A stretch of DNA of 64,000 bases from Abelmoschus esculentus (taxonomy: Eukaryota; Streptophyta; Magnoliopsida; Malvales; Malvaceae), in assembly GCA_035048815.1 (NCBI GenBank), contig JAUCBN010000024.1:2912001-2976000 (forward strand), written 5' to 3'. Positions 36,230 through 48,309 of the stretch are shown one piece after another. The notes below the pieces were generated by a model. It was given only the letters and a program-made list of their open reading frames with translations, was not told the DNA's origin and made no database searches. Positions within the stretch are counted from its first letter, which is position 1; the number at the start of each line of letters is the position of its first letter. The position numbers and the translations under genes were made by a program.

Positions 36230-39200
36230 AAATTAGTAGCTAGTTCACTTGACCAACCCATTAGAAAGTCGTTTTTTGGACTTTGGTTTTATGCCTCTAT
36301 TAATCTGCCAACATAGCATACTCATTTACAGGTTCTAACAGTGACCTGCATGAATGTTTCTACTCTTAGTGCAGAACCCAACTACGGAGTTGGAGCTCGG
36401 TTTTCCAGTTAGGGATAGAGCTAATGGAGGTTTGTTTTTAGTTTACCTCACTTGATGGTAGGTGGCAAAGCTGCCCATCAACCTTTTTTCTATAGTTACA
36501 CTAACTATAAGGCTTAATGAAGATATAACCTGGCAGTATAGGGGATGCTGCCATAGTTTTTGATGTTACAATGTCTTGATTTGTGATTCAAAGTGTGGTT
36601 GCTTGGCTTGAAAGTTGTTTTTAGGGTTTGAGAAGAAGAAATGTTTTGGGTGGATATGGTGATAAAATAGGCATGGTAAATGAGATGGATCTAACTATAT
36701 TTCTTACCTTGTGGCAGCAAAATGTAAACAGAAAATAGGCACGAGATGAAAGTTCCTGGATACCCCCATGTGATTTTCTTTTCTGCTTTTGCTTTTGGTT
36801 TGATTCCTTTGCTCAACAGATCTTTTCACTTGCTTTTGCAAACATAGAGATTCAGGCTTTCTTCATCTTTACTCTCTAATGAGGTTTTTCTCTTCTCAGA
36901 GGAGAGAAAGGTACAGCTCATCTCCATGTTACTCAAAAGTCAAATCCTTGTTATTTAGAGAGCTTGTGCATTATTATATAAATAAAAAAATTTGATACGT
37001 AAGCCGTGTAAACTTAGATTTACGGTTTAAAGTTTAAGATTTTATGATTTAGGGTAGAGTTTAAGTTTTGGAGTTAGATTTTTTAGAATTTAAATTTTAA
37101 AATTTTATGTTTAATAATTTAAAATTTATATTTTAAAGAAGGGTTATGTAGTAAATTTTTACATAATTTGTGTATTGAAATATAATCACATATATGAGCG
37201 GATTGAATAATTACAGAGTTATTTGTTTGAATAAATATCTTTTATCCATAATCATGTCTCATTCCATGTCTCACCTTAAAAAATTCTTTAATATTAAATT
37301 CTAAATTATAATCCTAATTCTATATCTTAAACAATAAACTAAAAAATATATTATACCCTTATTTCTTTAAGTTCTAATCACGATCCTCAACCTTAAATCC
37401 TAAACTCGTTATTTTAAAGTGAAAACACAAAAAAAGACACAATAAAAAGACATGATTTACACTCTATTTTTATACATTTATAAAAAACTATTTAAATTTC
37501 AAATTTTAAACTTTAAACTCAAAACCTTAACGTTTAATGAATTTGAGGTAATTTAATTTTAATTAATTTTTTAATGAATGCAGGCAGGCTTAGGTAAAAT
37601 TCACCTACCCTTTCCATATGTTTATTAAAATACTAGCATTCTAATTTTTCAACTATTTTTTTTTTAATCTTTTTAACTTTATAAGGTTGCATAACATTTA
37701 TTTGGTTTAATTTTGTTAAAAAAATTAAAATTTTGAAGTGGGGTCATATTTTTAAAATAAATTTGTAAAATACATTTAAAGTAATAAAACGATAATATTT
37801 TTATAATATTTGCTTCGTTCATCTCGTCTTCCTCCTTATTTCATAGGATGCATGGCAGCTAACTTTGTTCAGAGTATTAATTAGTTGACTTTTGTCATTT
37901 TTAATACTGCTCGCAGTCCAAAAAAAAGTGTTGGATTTCTTCTATTTCGATTTTTTTACCTTCATTTATCGAATATTAGTATTACTAAATAAATTATAAA
38001 TTATACTTTAAAAAGATATTATTATTTATTGGATTAAGATTTAGTAAGCCTTTTAAACTTTTGTAAAAAAATCAATTAAGCTCTTAAATTTTTTTACACT
38101 CAATTAAGCCCTCAAACTCAAGAAAAAAAATTAATTCAGACCTTAAACTTTTTTAACACTCAATTAAACCTTCAAACTCAAAAAAAAATAAATCAATTTG
38201 GCCCTTTAACCAACTTTGACCGTTAACTATAACCTTTTTTAACACGTGTTGCAACAAAATAACACTACTTTAAAATTATATAAAATATTTTTAATTCCAA
38301 AATTTTTAATTTTTAAAATTATATAAAAATTCTGAAAAATATTTTTAAAATATTTTTAGTTCTGAAATTTAATTTAAAATGATAGATAATAATTTTTTAA
38401 AAAGATTAAAAACTAAAAAAATAAAAAATATTAAATACTAGTGTACAATTATAAAAAAAAATATTTTGTATTTTAAATTAATTTTAAAATTAAAAAAACA
38501 ATTTTTTTAATTTTTTTATATTTTTAAATTTTAAAATTTCTTAAAAACGATCAGTGATATTATCTTATTATTGCGACAAGTGTCAAAAAATTCAAAAAAA
38601 AAACGTTAAAGTTAACGTTCAAAGGGTCAAATTGATTTTTCTCTTGACTTTAAGAGTTTAATTGGACTAAATTATAAAAATATATGATTAAATTATAAAA
38701 TTATGATAGTATTTTATAATTTTTATTCGAATATCCAAATAATAAAATTATAATTAAATTATAAAAATGTATGAATAACATAGATTAAATGTGTAATTAT
38801 TCTATTTTATATTTAACTGTCACGCCATTAGTCCGTTACATCCTTAACGGCAGATGGTTATTTTAATACCAAATCAATAGTTTATCAGTGTATTTGATTC
38901 TTTTTAAAGCATTATAGTCAGATCGATACTAAATTTATAGTATGGTGACTATCTGTGCAATTTATCTTAATAATAATAAAATAATAATAATAATAATAAT
39001 AATAATATAATGAAATATGTCAATATGGTATAAAAGTTAGCAATGTCAATTTGATAAGTTTCTAGTGTTGAAAACTACAAACGGAGAAAATAAATATAAA
39101 TGTAAGAAAAAGTGTCGGCAAAGGAAGTTTCGACGGTAAAAGTAGTAAAATAAATGCAAATTTATGAGAGTGAAGTCAAACCAACATTAATGGTGGTGCA

Positions 39201-41870
39201 ATCATACCTAGGGACATACCATAAGTAACACACTGTCAGTTGATTTTATTTTTTTAGTGTTTTTTAAATAATATTTTAAAATCAAAAGTACTTTTGAAAT
39301 TAAAATGGATATTACGAGAGAAAAAATTTATTTATCTTTTTTTTATTATTATTATTTTAAAAAATATATTTTTAACTTTAATTTTTATTTTTTATATTTT
39401 AAACTCTAAATTCTATGTTCTAAAAATACATCTTACCCCTAATTCCGTAATTTCTAATCACAATCCCTAACCTTAAATTTTAAATCCTAAACCTTCTGAT
39501 TTAAAATAAATGTATAGAAAGAGACACGTAACGTTACGCGGAATTGAACCATATTGTTATAAAATGTATATTCTTTCTAACATTCATGATTATTTGAGAG
39601 ACATAATGATTAATTAAAATATTAAAGACTGTATTGTTATACGACAGGTTACGATTATGGTGTGATATTAACTGAAATATTATAAAATATGAAATTAAAA
39701 TATAAATATATTTTAAAAGATTTTAATTTAAACAGTTTCTTTGTAAATTTTAAATTATTAAAAGATTAAAATATAAATATATATTATAAATATTTTAAAA
39801 TTATTAAAAGAAAATTTAACATCGTAGGTGAAGTTTTCAAATACAATTATTGATACAAATTTTTTTAAAAGTAGTTTTTTAATATATTATTGTGATTATA
39901 AGTTAGTATCTGTTTAATTTTCAGTTTTTTAATAACGTACGTGTACACACCGTATGTAACACATAATGCTTGACCCCGAGTCACTTGGATTAATTACATC
40001 CTCCTTTATCATTGGAACTATTATACGGGTTCAAATAATTTTTAAAATACATGTCGTAAAAAAAATAATTAACTACTCGATAACGAATTTTTATATTATT
40101 CGATCTAAATTAATGTACACCTAAGAATGATTGGGTTTTGCTGGGCCACAAAGTCTCAAAGCCAGCAAGCAATGGGCTCCATTTTCCGAGCCTGTAAAGA
40201 AAAGTCGCGTCTGGCTTTAACATAACTTGGTCGACCCACCACTCACGAACTGGGCCTATGCCTAAGATTTTTAAAAAATAAAGGCTTAAATAAAAAATTC
40301 AACCCTTAAATTATATTTTATTATTAATTAGTTTTTAAATGATTTTTAGTAAAATTAGATATTTAAACTATCATTTTTCATTTATGGTTATTTTAAGTTT
40401 GATGTGTGTTTAATTAAAAAATTATTTTAATAAAAAATAATATTTGAACAATAGATAATTTAGAGATTAAAAGAACCAATATTATAATTTAAATATTTAT
40501 TTAACTAAAAAATAATTTAAAAATTTAAAGCAATAAAAACTATACTTTAAGAACTTATTTTAAATAAACAAATAATTTAAAAGATAAAAATAAGCCTAAA
40601 AAACACTTTTACATATTTTCCCTAAATTATCTTAAACTCCGGATTAATGCATTATAATTTGATTATAGTGAATTGAATTAAATTAAAAAAAATTTAACTT
40701 ATAATTATTTTTATAAGATGAATATGTGTATACATTACAATTAAACTATTATATATGTATTTTTAATTATTTTTATTTAAAAATAAATTTAATAAATATT
40801 TATAAAAAAAAACATCTTAAATTTTTACCTTATAATATTTAAAAATCATAAAATAAAATTATTATAACAAAATAAAATAGAATCTTCTAAAAATTAATGT
40901 TAATATAAAAAAAACAAAATCGAGATTAACCGAAACGAAAATCGATGATTACTAAAATAACTTACTGAATTAAACTGAATCCGAACGGAATGTACCCCTA
41001 CTCAAGTACTCAACAGCTAGATTTGGTGCTGAGTTTTCTCCATCTTAATCGTATTTTATGAACGATAATATTAATCTTAGTATTGATCGTTAATTATTGG
41101 TCATATATATTATAAATTCTTATTTTAATTTATTATTTTAAAGTTTTTCAATAAAATTTTATGTGCTTTTATTTTCTTCTTAGATCATTTTGTGTTTTTT
41201 ATGGCGTGTTGTCTTTATTACATGTCTCTATCTTATGATAAATTTTAAATACCTTTTGTGATAGCTTAATGCTCGTGTGCAGTATTTTTAGAACAGATCC
41301 TAGAGGTCACAGGTTCGAGCACCAGTGATGTTAGTAGAGTGATTGAGCGTTCAACGTCAAATGGTGGAGATTATATTTTAAAACAGATACAGCTATAATC
41401 ACTATTAGCTTGTTCAAAAAAATAATGCTCGTGTGTAGTATTTCTCACCATGTTTGTTTTTAATTTGGGTTTTTTTTGGTGGTCATGGATAATTTAACTT
41501 GTTTTGTGATAGTTTATAATATAATTAAAAATGGAGCGGATTACCCGTTTTAAAACCGACACGAAAGATATTTATATTTTTAATAAAAATTAATCTAATT
41601 AATATGTTGACAACTCTCCAGAAACAATTCTTACAATACACTTCATAATTTATTATAGTATAAAGAAAAACTATTTAATCTCATTAAAATAACCTTTTTA
41701 GTTTTTTTAATATCATTTTTATTGTTATTTTTTAATATTGTGAAACCTTCTTTTTTTATTAATAAAATTATTTGATTTTAAATTTGTTTAAAAATAAATT
41801 ATCAATTAACTTTAGTTTAGTTATTATTATTATTATATTTTTAAATTATTTTAAAAAATGAAATACTTGA
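36230..41870. other. 3' UTR and AT-rich intergenic DNA
   Basis: The first 700 bp are the presumed DUF620 3' UTR. The rest lacks coding potential. It includes degenerate telomere-like words at 37.0-37.5 and 39.4-39.5 kb, an inverted arrangement of ttaagccctcaaactc-type words (38.04-38.66 kb, left half in tandem copies, right half inverted) suggesting a decayed MITE, and an (aat)n tract at about 38970-39005. Confidence 0.4.
41286..41423 (+). repeat. SINE-like dispersed repeat, copy 4
   Basis: The best-preserved copy of the family. It has agaggtcacaggttcgagca at about 41305-41324, a near-consensus Pol III B box, then gtagagtgattgagcgttca and aaaacagatacagctataat, ending in aatcactattagcttg. Confidence 0.5.
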
Positions 41871-42036
41871 ATGATGATGTTAAGAATCCACTAGCCAGCA
41901 ACAACCGAGAACTTCCCTTCCATACACAAATCCAACGCTCCTCCCCCAAAGAATACAAATAACATTAACAGACCCTTCAAAGGTAAATAAACCACTGAAA
42001 CTGGAAATCAAACACACCGATGGGAAGACATTTCGT

Positions 42037-42900
42037 TTAAAACAGAACACACCAGACAAAAACAAAGAGTACAACCGTTTTGCTGATGTAAAACGGTTTC
42101 TCTGCCGGACTCTGCAAGTCAAAATAAAAATGTTAAAATCACGGTATTTAATTTATTAATTGATTAATTTAAACTAATTATTTTATAGATATGTTATAAA
42201 AATGATTATATTAATTTAAATTTTTATTTATGATATTGAAATTTGTTTAGATATTTGTCTTGTTAGGCCAATGGAATTGATATACTTTAATTTTCAACTC
42301 TAAAAAATGTTCCTATAAATTAACTAAGTGTGGCAACTACTACTATATAGATGTATGATCATATACCATGTCAGTTCCAGCTGGGCCTGGTGAAGAGGCA
42401 CCGAGGCTAGGAGCAGGGGACTCAGCTGATGGAGAATTTGGTGATAGCGCAGGAGACTTAGCTTTTGGTTTGCTAGGTGCTGGAGCTGGAACCGTGGCTG
42501 GTGGAGAAGACAAAGGAGCGGGTGGTGGGGTAGATGGAGGAGGTGTTGCCGGTGGAGGAGAAGCAGGGGGTGGGGTTGCGGGAGGTGGAGAAGCTGGTGG
42601 AGGAGTGGCAGGAGGTGGAGAAGCCGGTGGAGGAGTGGCGGGAGGTGGAGAAGCAGGTGGAGGGGAGTTAACGGGTGGGGGAGTTGCTGGAGGAGGAGTT
42701 GAAACCGGGGGTGGAGATGCTGTCACTGGAGGTGGTGATGAAGTAGGAGGAGGAATGGATGTCGGCGGCGGAGTAGCGGTCGGTGTCGGAGGTGTGGATG
42801 TAGGAGGATTACTAGGAGTTGGAGGAGCTTGGCCTAAAACGCCTGCAACAGCAATGCAAAACAAAGCTGATAGAAACATAAATTTACTTTTACGCATCAT
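42037..42900 (-). CDS. Classical arabinogalactan protein with GPI anchor signal
   Basis: A cell-surface proteoglycan whose prolines become hydroxylated and carry arabinogalactan chains. Exon 1 (42367-42900, 178 codons) has a signal peptide (MMRKSKFMFLSALFCIAVAG, cut likely before QAPPTP), then a Pro/Thr/Ser/Ala domain with tandem SPPPATPPPA units at about residues 70-125. An AP/SP-rich segment with a short Lys patch follows (PSKPKAKSPALSP). A donor (ATG|GTATAT) joins in phase to 42037-42111, giving SPAEKPFYISKTVVLFVFVW plus a few residues: a small-residue site, then a hydrophobic tail, as expected of a GPI signal. The total is 202 residues. Without splicing the frame ends in an untypical VYDHTSI. 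I prefer the second of the possible starts (42900), because the longer frame adds a basic stretch before the signal peptide. Confidence 0.85.
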
Positions 42901-42949
42901 GTTGGAACGACGATGATCTTTAATCCTGCGCACCCTCTATGCTTAAACT

Positions 42950-44450
42950 ACGCATCATTTTTTTTTGTTCATTTATATATTTTTTTGCGTTAAAAAAAAT
43001 TAAAATTTAAAAATTCTAAATACAATATAATTTCAGTATTAAAAAATTAATATCTAAAATTTAGAGTTATTAAAACATAAAACAAAATTACGAAAAAAGA
43101 CATGAATTTTGTGAATAAAATTTATATCATTCTCCCGATTTTAGACCCAAAAACAAACTATAATTTTTTTATAATGATAATGTGTATGTACAACGATAGA
43201 AATAGATCGTTTCAGAGTAAACTACCGCGATTGTTACTTAATTATAAATAAGATTATATTTAAATTATTTAATTATTAAAAATTATTTTAAATCATTTAA
43301 TTATAAAAAAAATTATATTTAAATCACTCAATTATACACTAACACCCCCAATTATTTATACAATTTTAGTGGTCAGTGAAATTCTGAACATGCACAGTAA
43401 GAACGACCGCACAGGATCACCCAAAGAGAGGATCCTAAAAATAAAAAATAAATTAAATTAAATATTCATAAAAAATATGAATGTATACAATCATGTATAT
43501 ATAACAATTATCTAAAACTTCAAACATATTATCAGATAAAAACTGAAAATGTTTGATTTCTAGATGTTTAATATTTAATTTTTTATTGTTTAAGAAAAAA
43601 TTTAATAATATTTTTTAATAAAAATATTTTTAAAAAATATATATCTTAACTGATTATAAAACGAAAGATCATTTTAATAAATTATACAAGTTTTTAAAAT
43701 TTTTGAACCGCTCCTATTAACATTGTGTATATATATTGTCATTACCATTTTGATATCGAAGGAAAAAATTAATACTAATATACACTCCATTTTTTAGTAA
43801 ATTAAATTTCTCAAATTGAATATAGTATAGAAAAAAAATTATAATTTAATGGAAAACTAGTAGACAGTGGTGGTTAGGGTATTTCCAGTTTGGTAGGGTG
43901 GAAAATTAAAGGACTGAAGAGGTAATTATGCCAATTTAATGATTATAAAGTATAAACTCTGTGTTAGTTAGTCCTATACTTTAGTTATAAAACAGTGTTC
44001 TTATTTTGCCAGATTGAACAATTTAGTTACGGTTAAAATATGAATTCCGTTGATTTTATCGATTGAGTCTTAATTTAATTAATATTATTGATCTTATATT
44101 ATGTTTAAACTGTAATTTCTTTTATATAAAAATTAAAAATTCATTATTAATCGTCCTCCTCTCAGCCATTGAACGTGCATAAAAATTGATTGGCTTGTGT
44201 ACATAATTTGAGAAGAGGCATGTGTGGGATAAATTGGATAAATTAAGAAGTGTTGGTCGTGTGGGGTCCATTTAAATAGCTGGACCATTTAAATTATGTA
44301 CGTGGCAAATGTGCTTTGTACGCTAAGGTTTGGAAAAGGGGGAGATTTGGTTGGTATGTTGGAGCCTAGCACCGCCACAATTAGTTGGGCCATGCCTCGC
44401 TGTCACGACATCATAGGATGGATCCATGTTCTCTGCTTGGTCAACATCAT
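42950..44450. other. AGP promoter and intergenic DNA
   Basis: AT-rich, no gene seen. A GC-richer island at 44.28-44.46 kb (a short frame from 44296) runs into the adjoining MITE and has no recognisable motif. Confidence 0.4.
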
Positions 44451-44456
44451 CATGAC

Positions 44457-44968
44457 TAGGGCAGGAAATGAGACGAGACAGATCGTGAGTTACTCGAGTT
44501 CGACTCGGTCAAAGCTCCGTTAAAATTCGATTCGATTGGACTCGGTTCGAGTTCTTGACGAGCCGAGCCGAGCTAAATGATACTCGATTCGAAAAGCTCA
44601 CGAGCTACTCGAAAAATATAAATATACTTTAAAACACAAAAATCTAAATCCTAAACATAAGTCTTACACTCTAAATTAACAAGCTTGAGTTTACACAATT
44701 TGTGTATCAAAGTTTTTCTCCGTTAGGCTTTAAATGAGACGTAAGAGATAAGAGTTACTCAAGTCTAATATGGTCAAAGATCGGTTAATACTTAGCTCGA
44801 TTAGGCTCGAAAAAAGCTTGAACTCGACTCGATTTCTAAACGAGTCGAGCCGAGCTCAGGTTTTTTAGGCTCATTTAAAATTACTCAAGCTCGAACTCGA
44901 CTCAAAATCTTAACGAGTCGAGCGAGCTTAGCACTACTCGAGTTCAACTCGGCTCGTTTACAACCCTA
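44457..44968. mobile_element. hAT-type MITE with 8-bp target duplication atcatgac
   Basis: This 512-bp element has an interior full of cgagctcg/gactcg words. The left end is tagggcaggaaatgagacga, and the right end inverted is tagggttgtaaacgagccga. The perfect 8-bp duplication atcatgac lies at 44449-44456 and 44969-44976. It has no transposase and is non-autonomous. Confidence 0.8.
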
Positions 44969-45860
44969 ATCATGACTAATCACTCTTAGATTAAGACCTT
45001 AATTAAGATTAGATTTGGGATTTAACGATGCTTACTTTAGCTTCGTGCAATGTTATTATTTTATATTAACAATGACATGGGTTAGTCCAAAGAATTAATT
45101 ATTTAAATGAACTAATGATATTATAGAAACAAGTAATCAAAATGTTGAATTTTTTGGTTGAGTCCTATCATGTGTGGACTTAAATCTAATTTTATACTAA
45201 TTTAATGCTTTATTTTTTGTGTATTTAAAAAAAATATTATATGATTTTGACTCGTTATATTATTTGTGGTTTATCTAATAAAATTTATTCATCTAAAAAA
45301 GACGTAAATATTTGCCTGGTAAAAAAATAAGGGAGGTGAATAATCATTTTAAAAATATAAATAAAAAATTATTACTAATTGATAGGGTAAATCAGATTCA
45401 TCTAATAATTTTTTATCTAAGTGTTAAGCTAGCTTTTTATCGTAATAATTTTTAAAATTTAAACTCTAAGTCTATTTTAATTTTTTTCTCTATAAATTAT
45501 ATTAAGTATTTAATTTTCTCGCCAATATAAAAATTATCCTAATTTCTCTTTTAAAAATAAATTTTCTATGTTAATTAATGCGTTAATAATTTATATATCA
45601 AAAGGATAAAATTTCAACCGTTGTATTTATATGAGATCTTGAGGGTGTTTTCTAAGGTTGATTAGATATATATGTTATTTAAAATTTTTATTTAAAAAAA
45701 TAAAATATTTAAAATTATTTTTAGAATTCAGGTTAAAATCTAAAATCGGAATAGAAAAATATTACCTACGATGGTGATTTAAGATGACGCCACATATAGT
45801 TAGTATTTTTATTTTTCTAATATTTTTCTAAAATTTCAAAGAGAATATTATGTGTTGCAT

Positions 45861-46144
45861 GAGAAATTATATTATGAGACATTCTCACCATGACATTCAT
45901 GAGACCAACCAATAAAAAGTATCCATTTAATTATTTTTTTCACCTCATCATTTCTACCAAGTGAATCTATACGTCATCTATGAGACTGACCAATAAAAAA
46001 TATCCATTTAATTATTTTTTCCACCTCATTATTTTTACCAACTGAAGATAAAATGATGAGGTGAAAAAAAATAATTAAATGAATGTTTTTTATTGGTTGA
46101 TCACATGGATTACGTGATGAGAACAATCCATAATATAATTTCTC
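45861..46144. mobile_element. Mutator-type MITE
   Basis: This 284-bp element has terminal inverted repeats gagaaattatattatg at both ends (one inverted). The flanking 9-mers gtgttgcat and gtgttacac agree at 7 of 9 positions, so this is an older insertion. Inside, an 80-bp unit around gaccaaccaataaaaagtat is duplicated. It belongs with the elements at 31.57 and 54.43 kb. Confidence 0.7.
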
Positions 46145-46149
46145 GTGTT

Positions 46150-47720
46150 ACACCGTAGAAATTAACATAAAATCTAAAATATAGTTAAGCATCACCTATA
46201 TTTTATAATTTAATTTTAGATTAGATTATTCATAAAATTTTTCTCTTTAAACTTATCAAGTAGTCGAGAGTTTAATTTTCACTTTAAACTTGACATAACT
46301 TTAAAATTTGTGGCCAACATCGATCTTTAATATAAAAAATTAATTATTATATTCGATCAAATAAATACTTTAAGAAATAAAAATAAAATAGAATTCATTG
46401 TTGATATTGATAGTATGAATCCCTTAAAATTACCACACTTATAATTTGAGTCGGAAATTCCCTGTCAAATGAACTTAGTGACGAGGAACACGAGTCCATT
46501 GTCGACACTGAAACTACATCGTTATCAACTCTCTTTGTCGCAACCAAGGGGGAAAATCCTTAAATTTTGGAGATTCATAATATTTTTTATTTATATCGAG
46601 ATACGAGATTTGGGATGATAAATATATTTATATTCGATTTGAATATCTGACTCGATCAAATATTTTGAAGGTAATTTTTAGATATCGGGGGTAGAGTAGA
46701 CGGGTTTTGAAAGAGAAAAATCAGGATGAGACTAATTCGGGTTTAGAGTGAAAAATTCATAACTCAATCTGATGTATTTTTAATTATTATTATTATTATT
46801 GAGTTAGATCGGTTCAGATTTGGATATAACTTTTAATTTTTGGGGTCAAGTTTAGATTTTTAGGTTTTGAGGACAAAGCGGGACATGTAACCTTTCGAGA
46901 TAGATCAGGGTCGGATATAATGACTAATGTTTTGAATTACGGTCGAGACAATCAAAAATACATCCTATCTTATCGTCATCCTTATACGAGATGTTCTCAA
47001 CTATCTAATTATATTTTTAAATTTCAAACTTCAAACTAATATATGGTGTATCTTTGTGTGTTTATTTTTTATTTTTTAATTATAAATTTTACGAAAGAAC
47101 TTTACATTTTTTTATCAAACCGTTAAAGTATGAATATCTTATTAATCATATCCTTTCGATTTGAATGTTAAATCCAATTTAAATCTATTTAGAGGTGACA
47201 ATTAGGCGAGACGAGAATAATTTTGTATTTCTCATTTCGTCTTCAATATTTATGGGCACGGTTTTGATGAATCCTCATCAGATGTTGAGTTTTTCAAAGA
47301 TTTATAGAGATAATTTTAATTACATATTTAATCCTTTAGATTTTTAATAATAATTTAAGAATCATTAAAAATTTAATAATGTAACAATATGTTACGTTAA
47401 TAATACGCAACGATGTACATCACTCGTGTACAAACATGTTCAAAGTGAATTAATTACATACGAATTAGTAATTGATTAGTATAATAAGATATTATATTAG
47501 GTCTCGTAAATAAAATTAAAATTTTAAATCTTAATATTATTGATGGAGTAATTGAGTTGGAGCAAACATGTCAAAGAAAATAATAAAATAAGAAAACATA
47601 ATGAAAAATTCAGCTCTTAACTTCTATATGTTTTTCTCAATTTAATCTTTATTCTTTTAAAATGTTGATGTTAAATTTAATTAAAAATGAATAATAAAAA
47701 AATCAACAAAAGTATAAATA
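46150..47720. other. Intergenic DNA, no gene seen
   Basis: AT-rich. The stretch 46.55-47.3 kb has words such as gatatcgggggtagagtaga and gaggtgacaattaggcgaga that recall inverted-repeat element ends, but I could not pair them. Confidence 0.35.
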
Positions 47721-47728
47721 TGTGTATA

Positions 47729-48300
47729 TAGGGGTGTTCAATCGGTCGGTTCGGTTAACCGAACGAACCGAACTTCCAAAATTTCATTAATCGAATTTTT
47801 TTAAAAAATTTTAACCGAATCGAAAAAGTTCAGTTAATCCGATCGGTTAATTCGGTTAACCGAAACTTTTTTAAAAAATTGGATAAATTACACAAATGGT
47901 CACTAAATTATGTTAAAATATTTTTTAGGCATTGAACTTTCAAAAATTAAAAAAAAAACATTAAATCTATCGAATTATTATATTGATTCATTGTACGTTA
48001 TAAATTATTAATAAATATTAAAAATTTAATAATTATTTTTTAATTTAATAAATTTAATTATAATTTTATGCTAATTTTATAAAGTTTAATGACCATTTTA
48101 TAATTTTTAAAAGTTTAATAATCAAAATAAATATATATAAAAAATATAATATATAGTATATAAAAAGTTCGGTTAATTCGGTTAATTTTCGAAACGAATT
48201 AACCGTTAACCGATCCGATCTAAAATTAACCGACCGATTAATCGAAAAAAATTTCAGTTCGGTCGGTTAATTCGGTTAACCGAAATTTTGAACACCCCTA
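47729..48300. mobile_element. hAT-type MITE with 8-bp target duplication tgtgtata
   Basis: This 572-bp element runs from taggggtgttca to tgaacacccc-ta, with near-perfect inverted ends. The sub-terminal cggttaaccgaa palindromes occur at both ends. The perfect 8-bp duplication tgtgtata sits at 47721-47728 and 48301-48308. It is non-coding. Confidence 0.85.
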
Positions 48301-48309
48301 TGTGTATAC

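Noticed and set aside
37000..37520. Telomere-like words (aaccctaa variants), also at 3.6, 23.2, 25.0, 30.8 and 39.4 kb
   Set aside because: Too degenerate and scattered to be an interstitial telomere array; such words are common in AT-rich plant DNA.
42368..42916. 182-codon + strand frame rich in Gly, opposite the AGP gene
   Set aside because: It is the antisense shadow of the Pro-rich AGP exon (CCN codons read as GGN). It has no signal peptide or other independent support.
44296..44523. 75-codon + strand frame
   Set aside because: Its second part lies inside the hAT MITE, so the frame is accidental.
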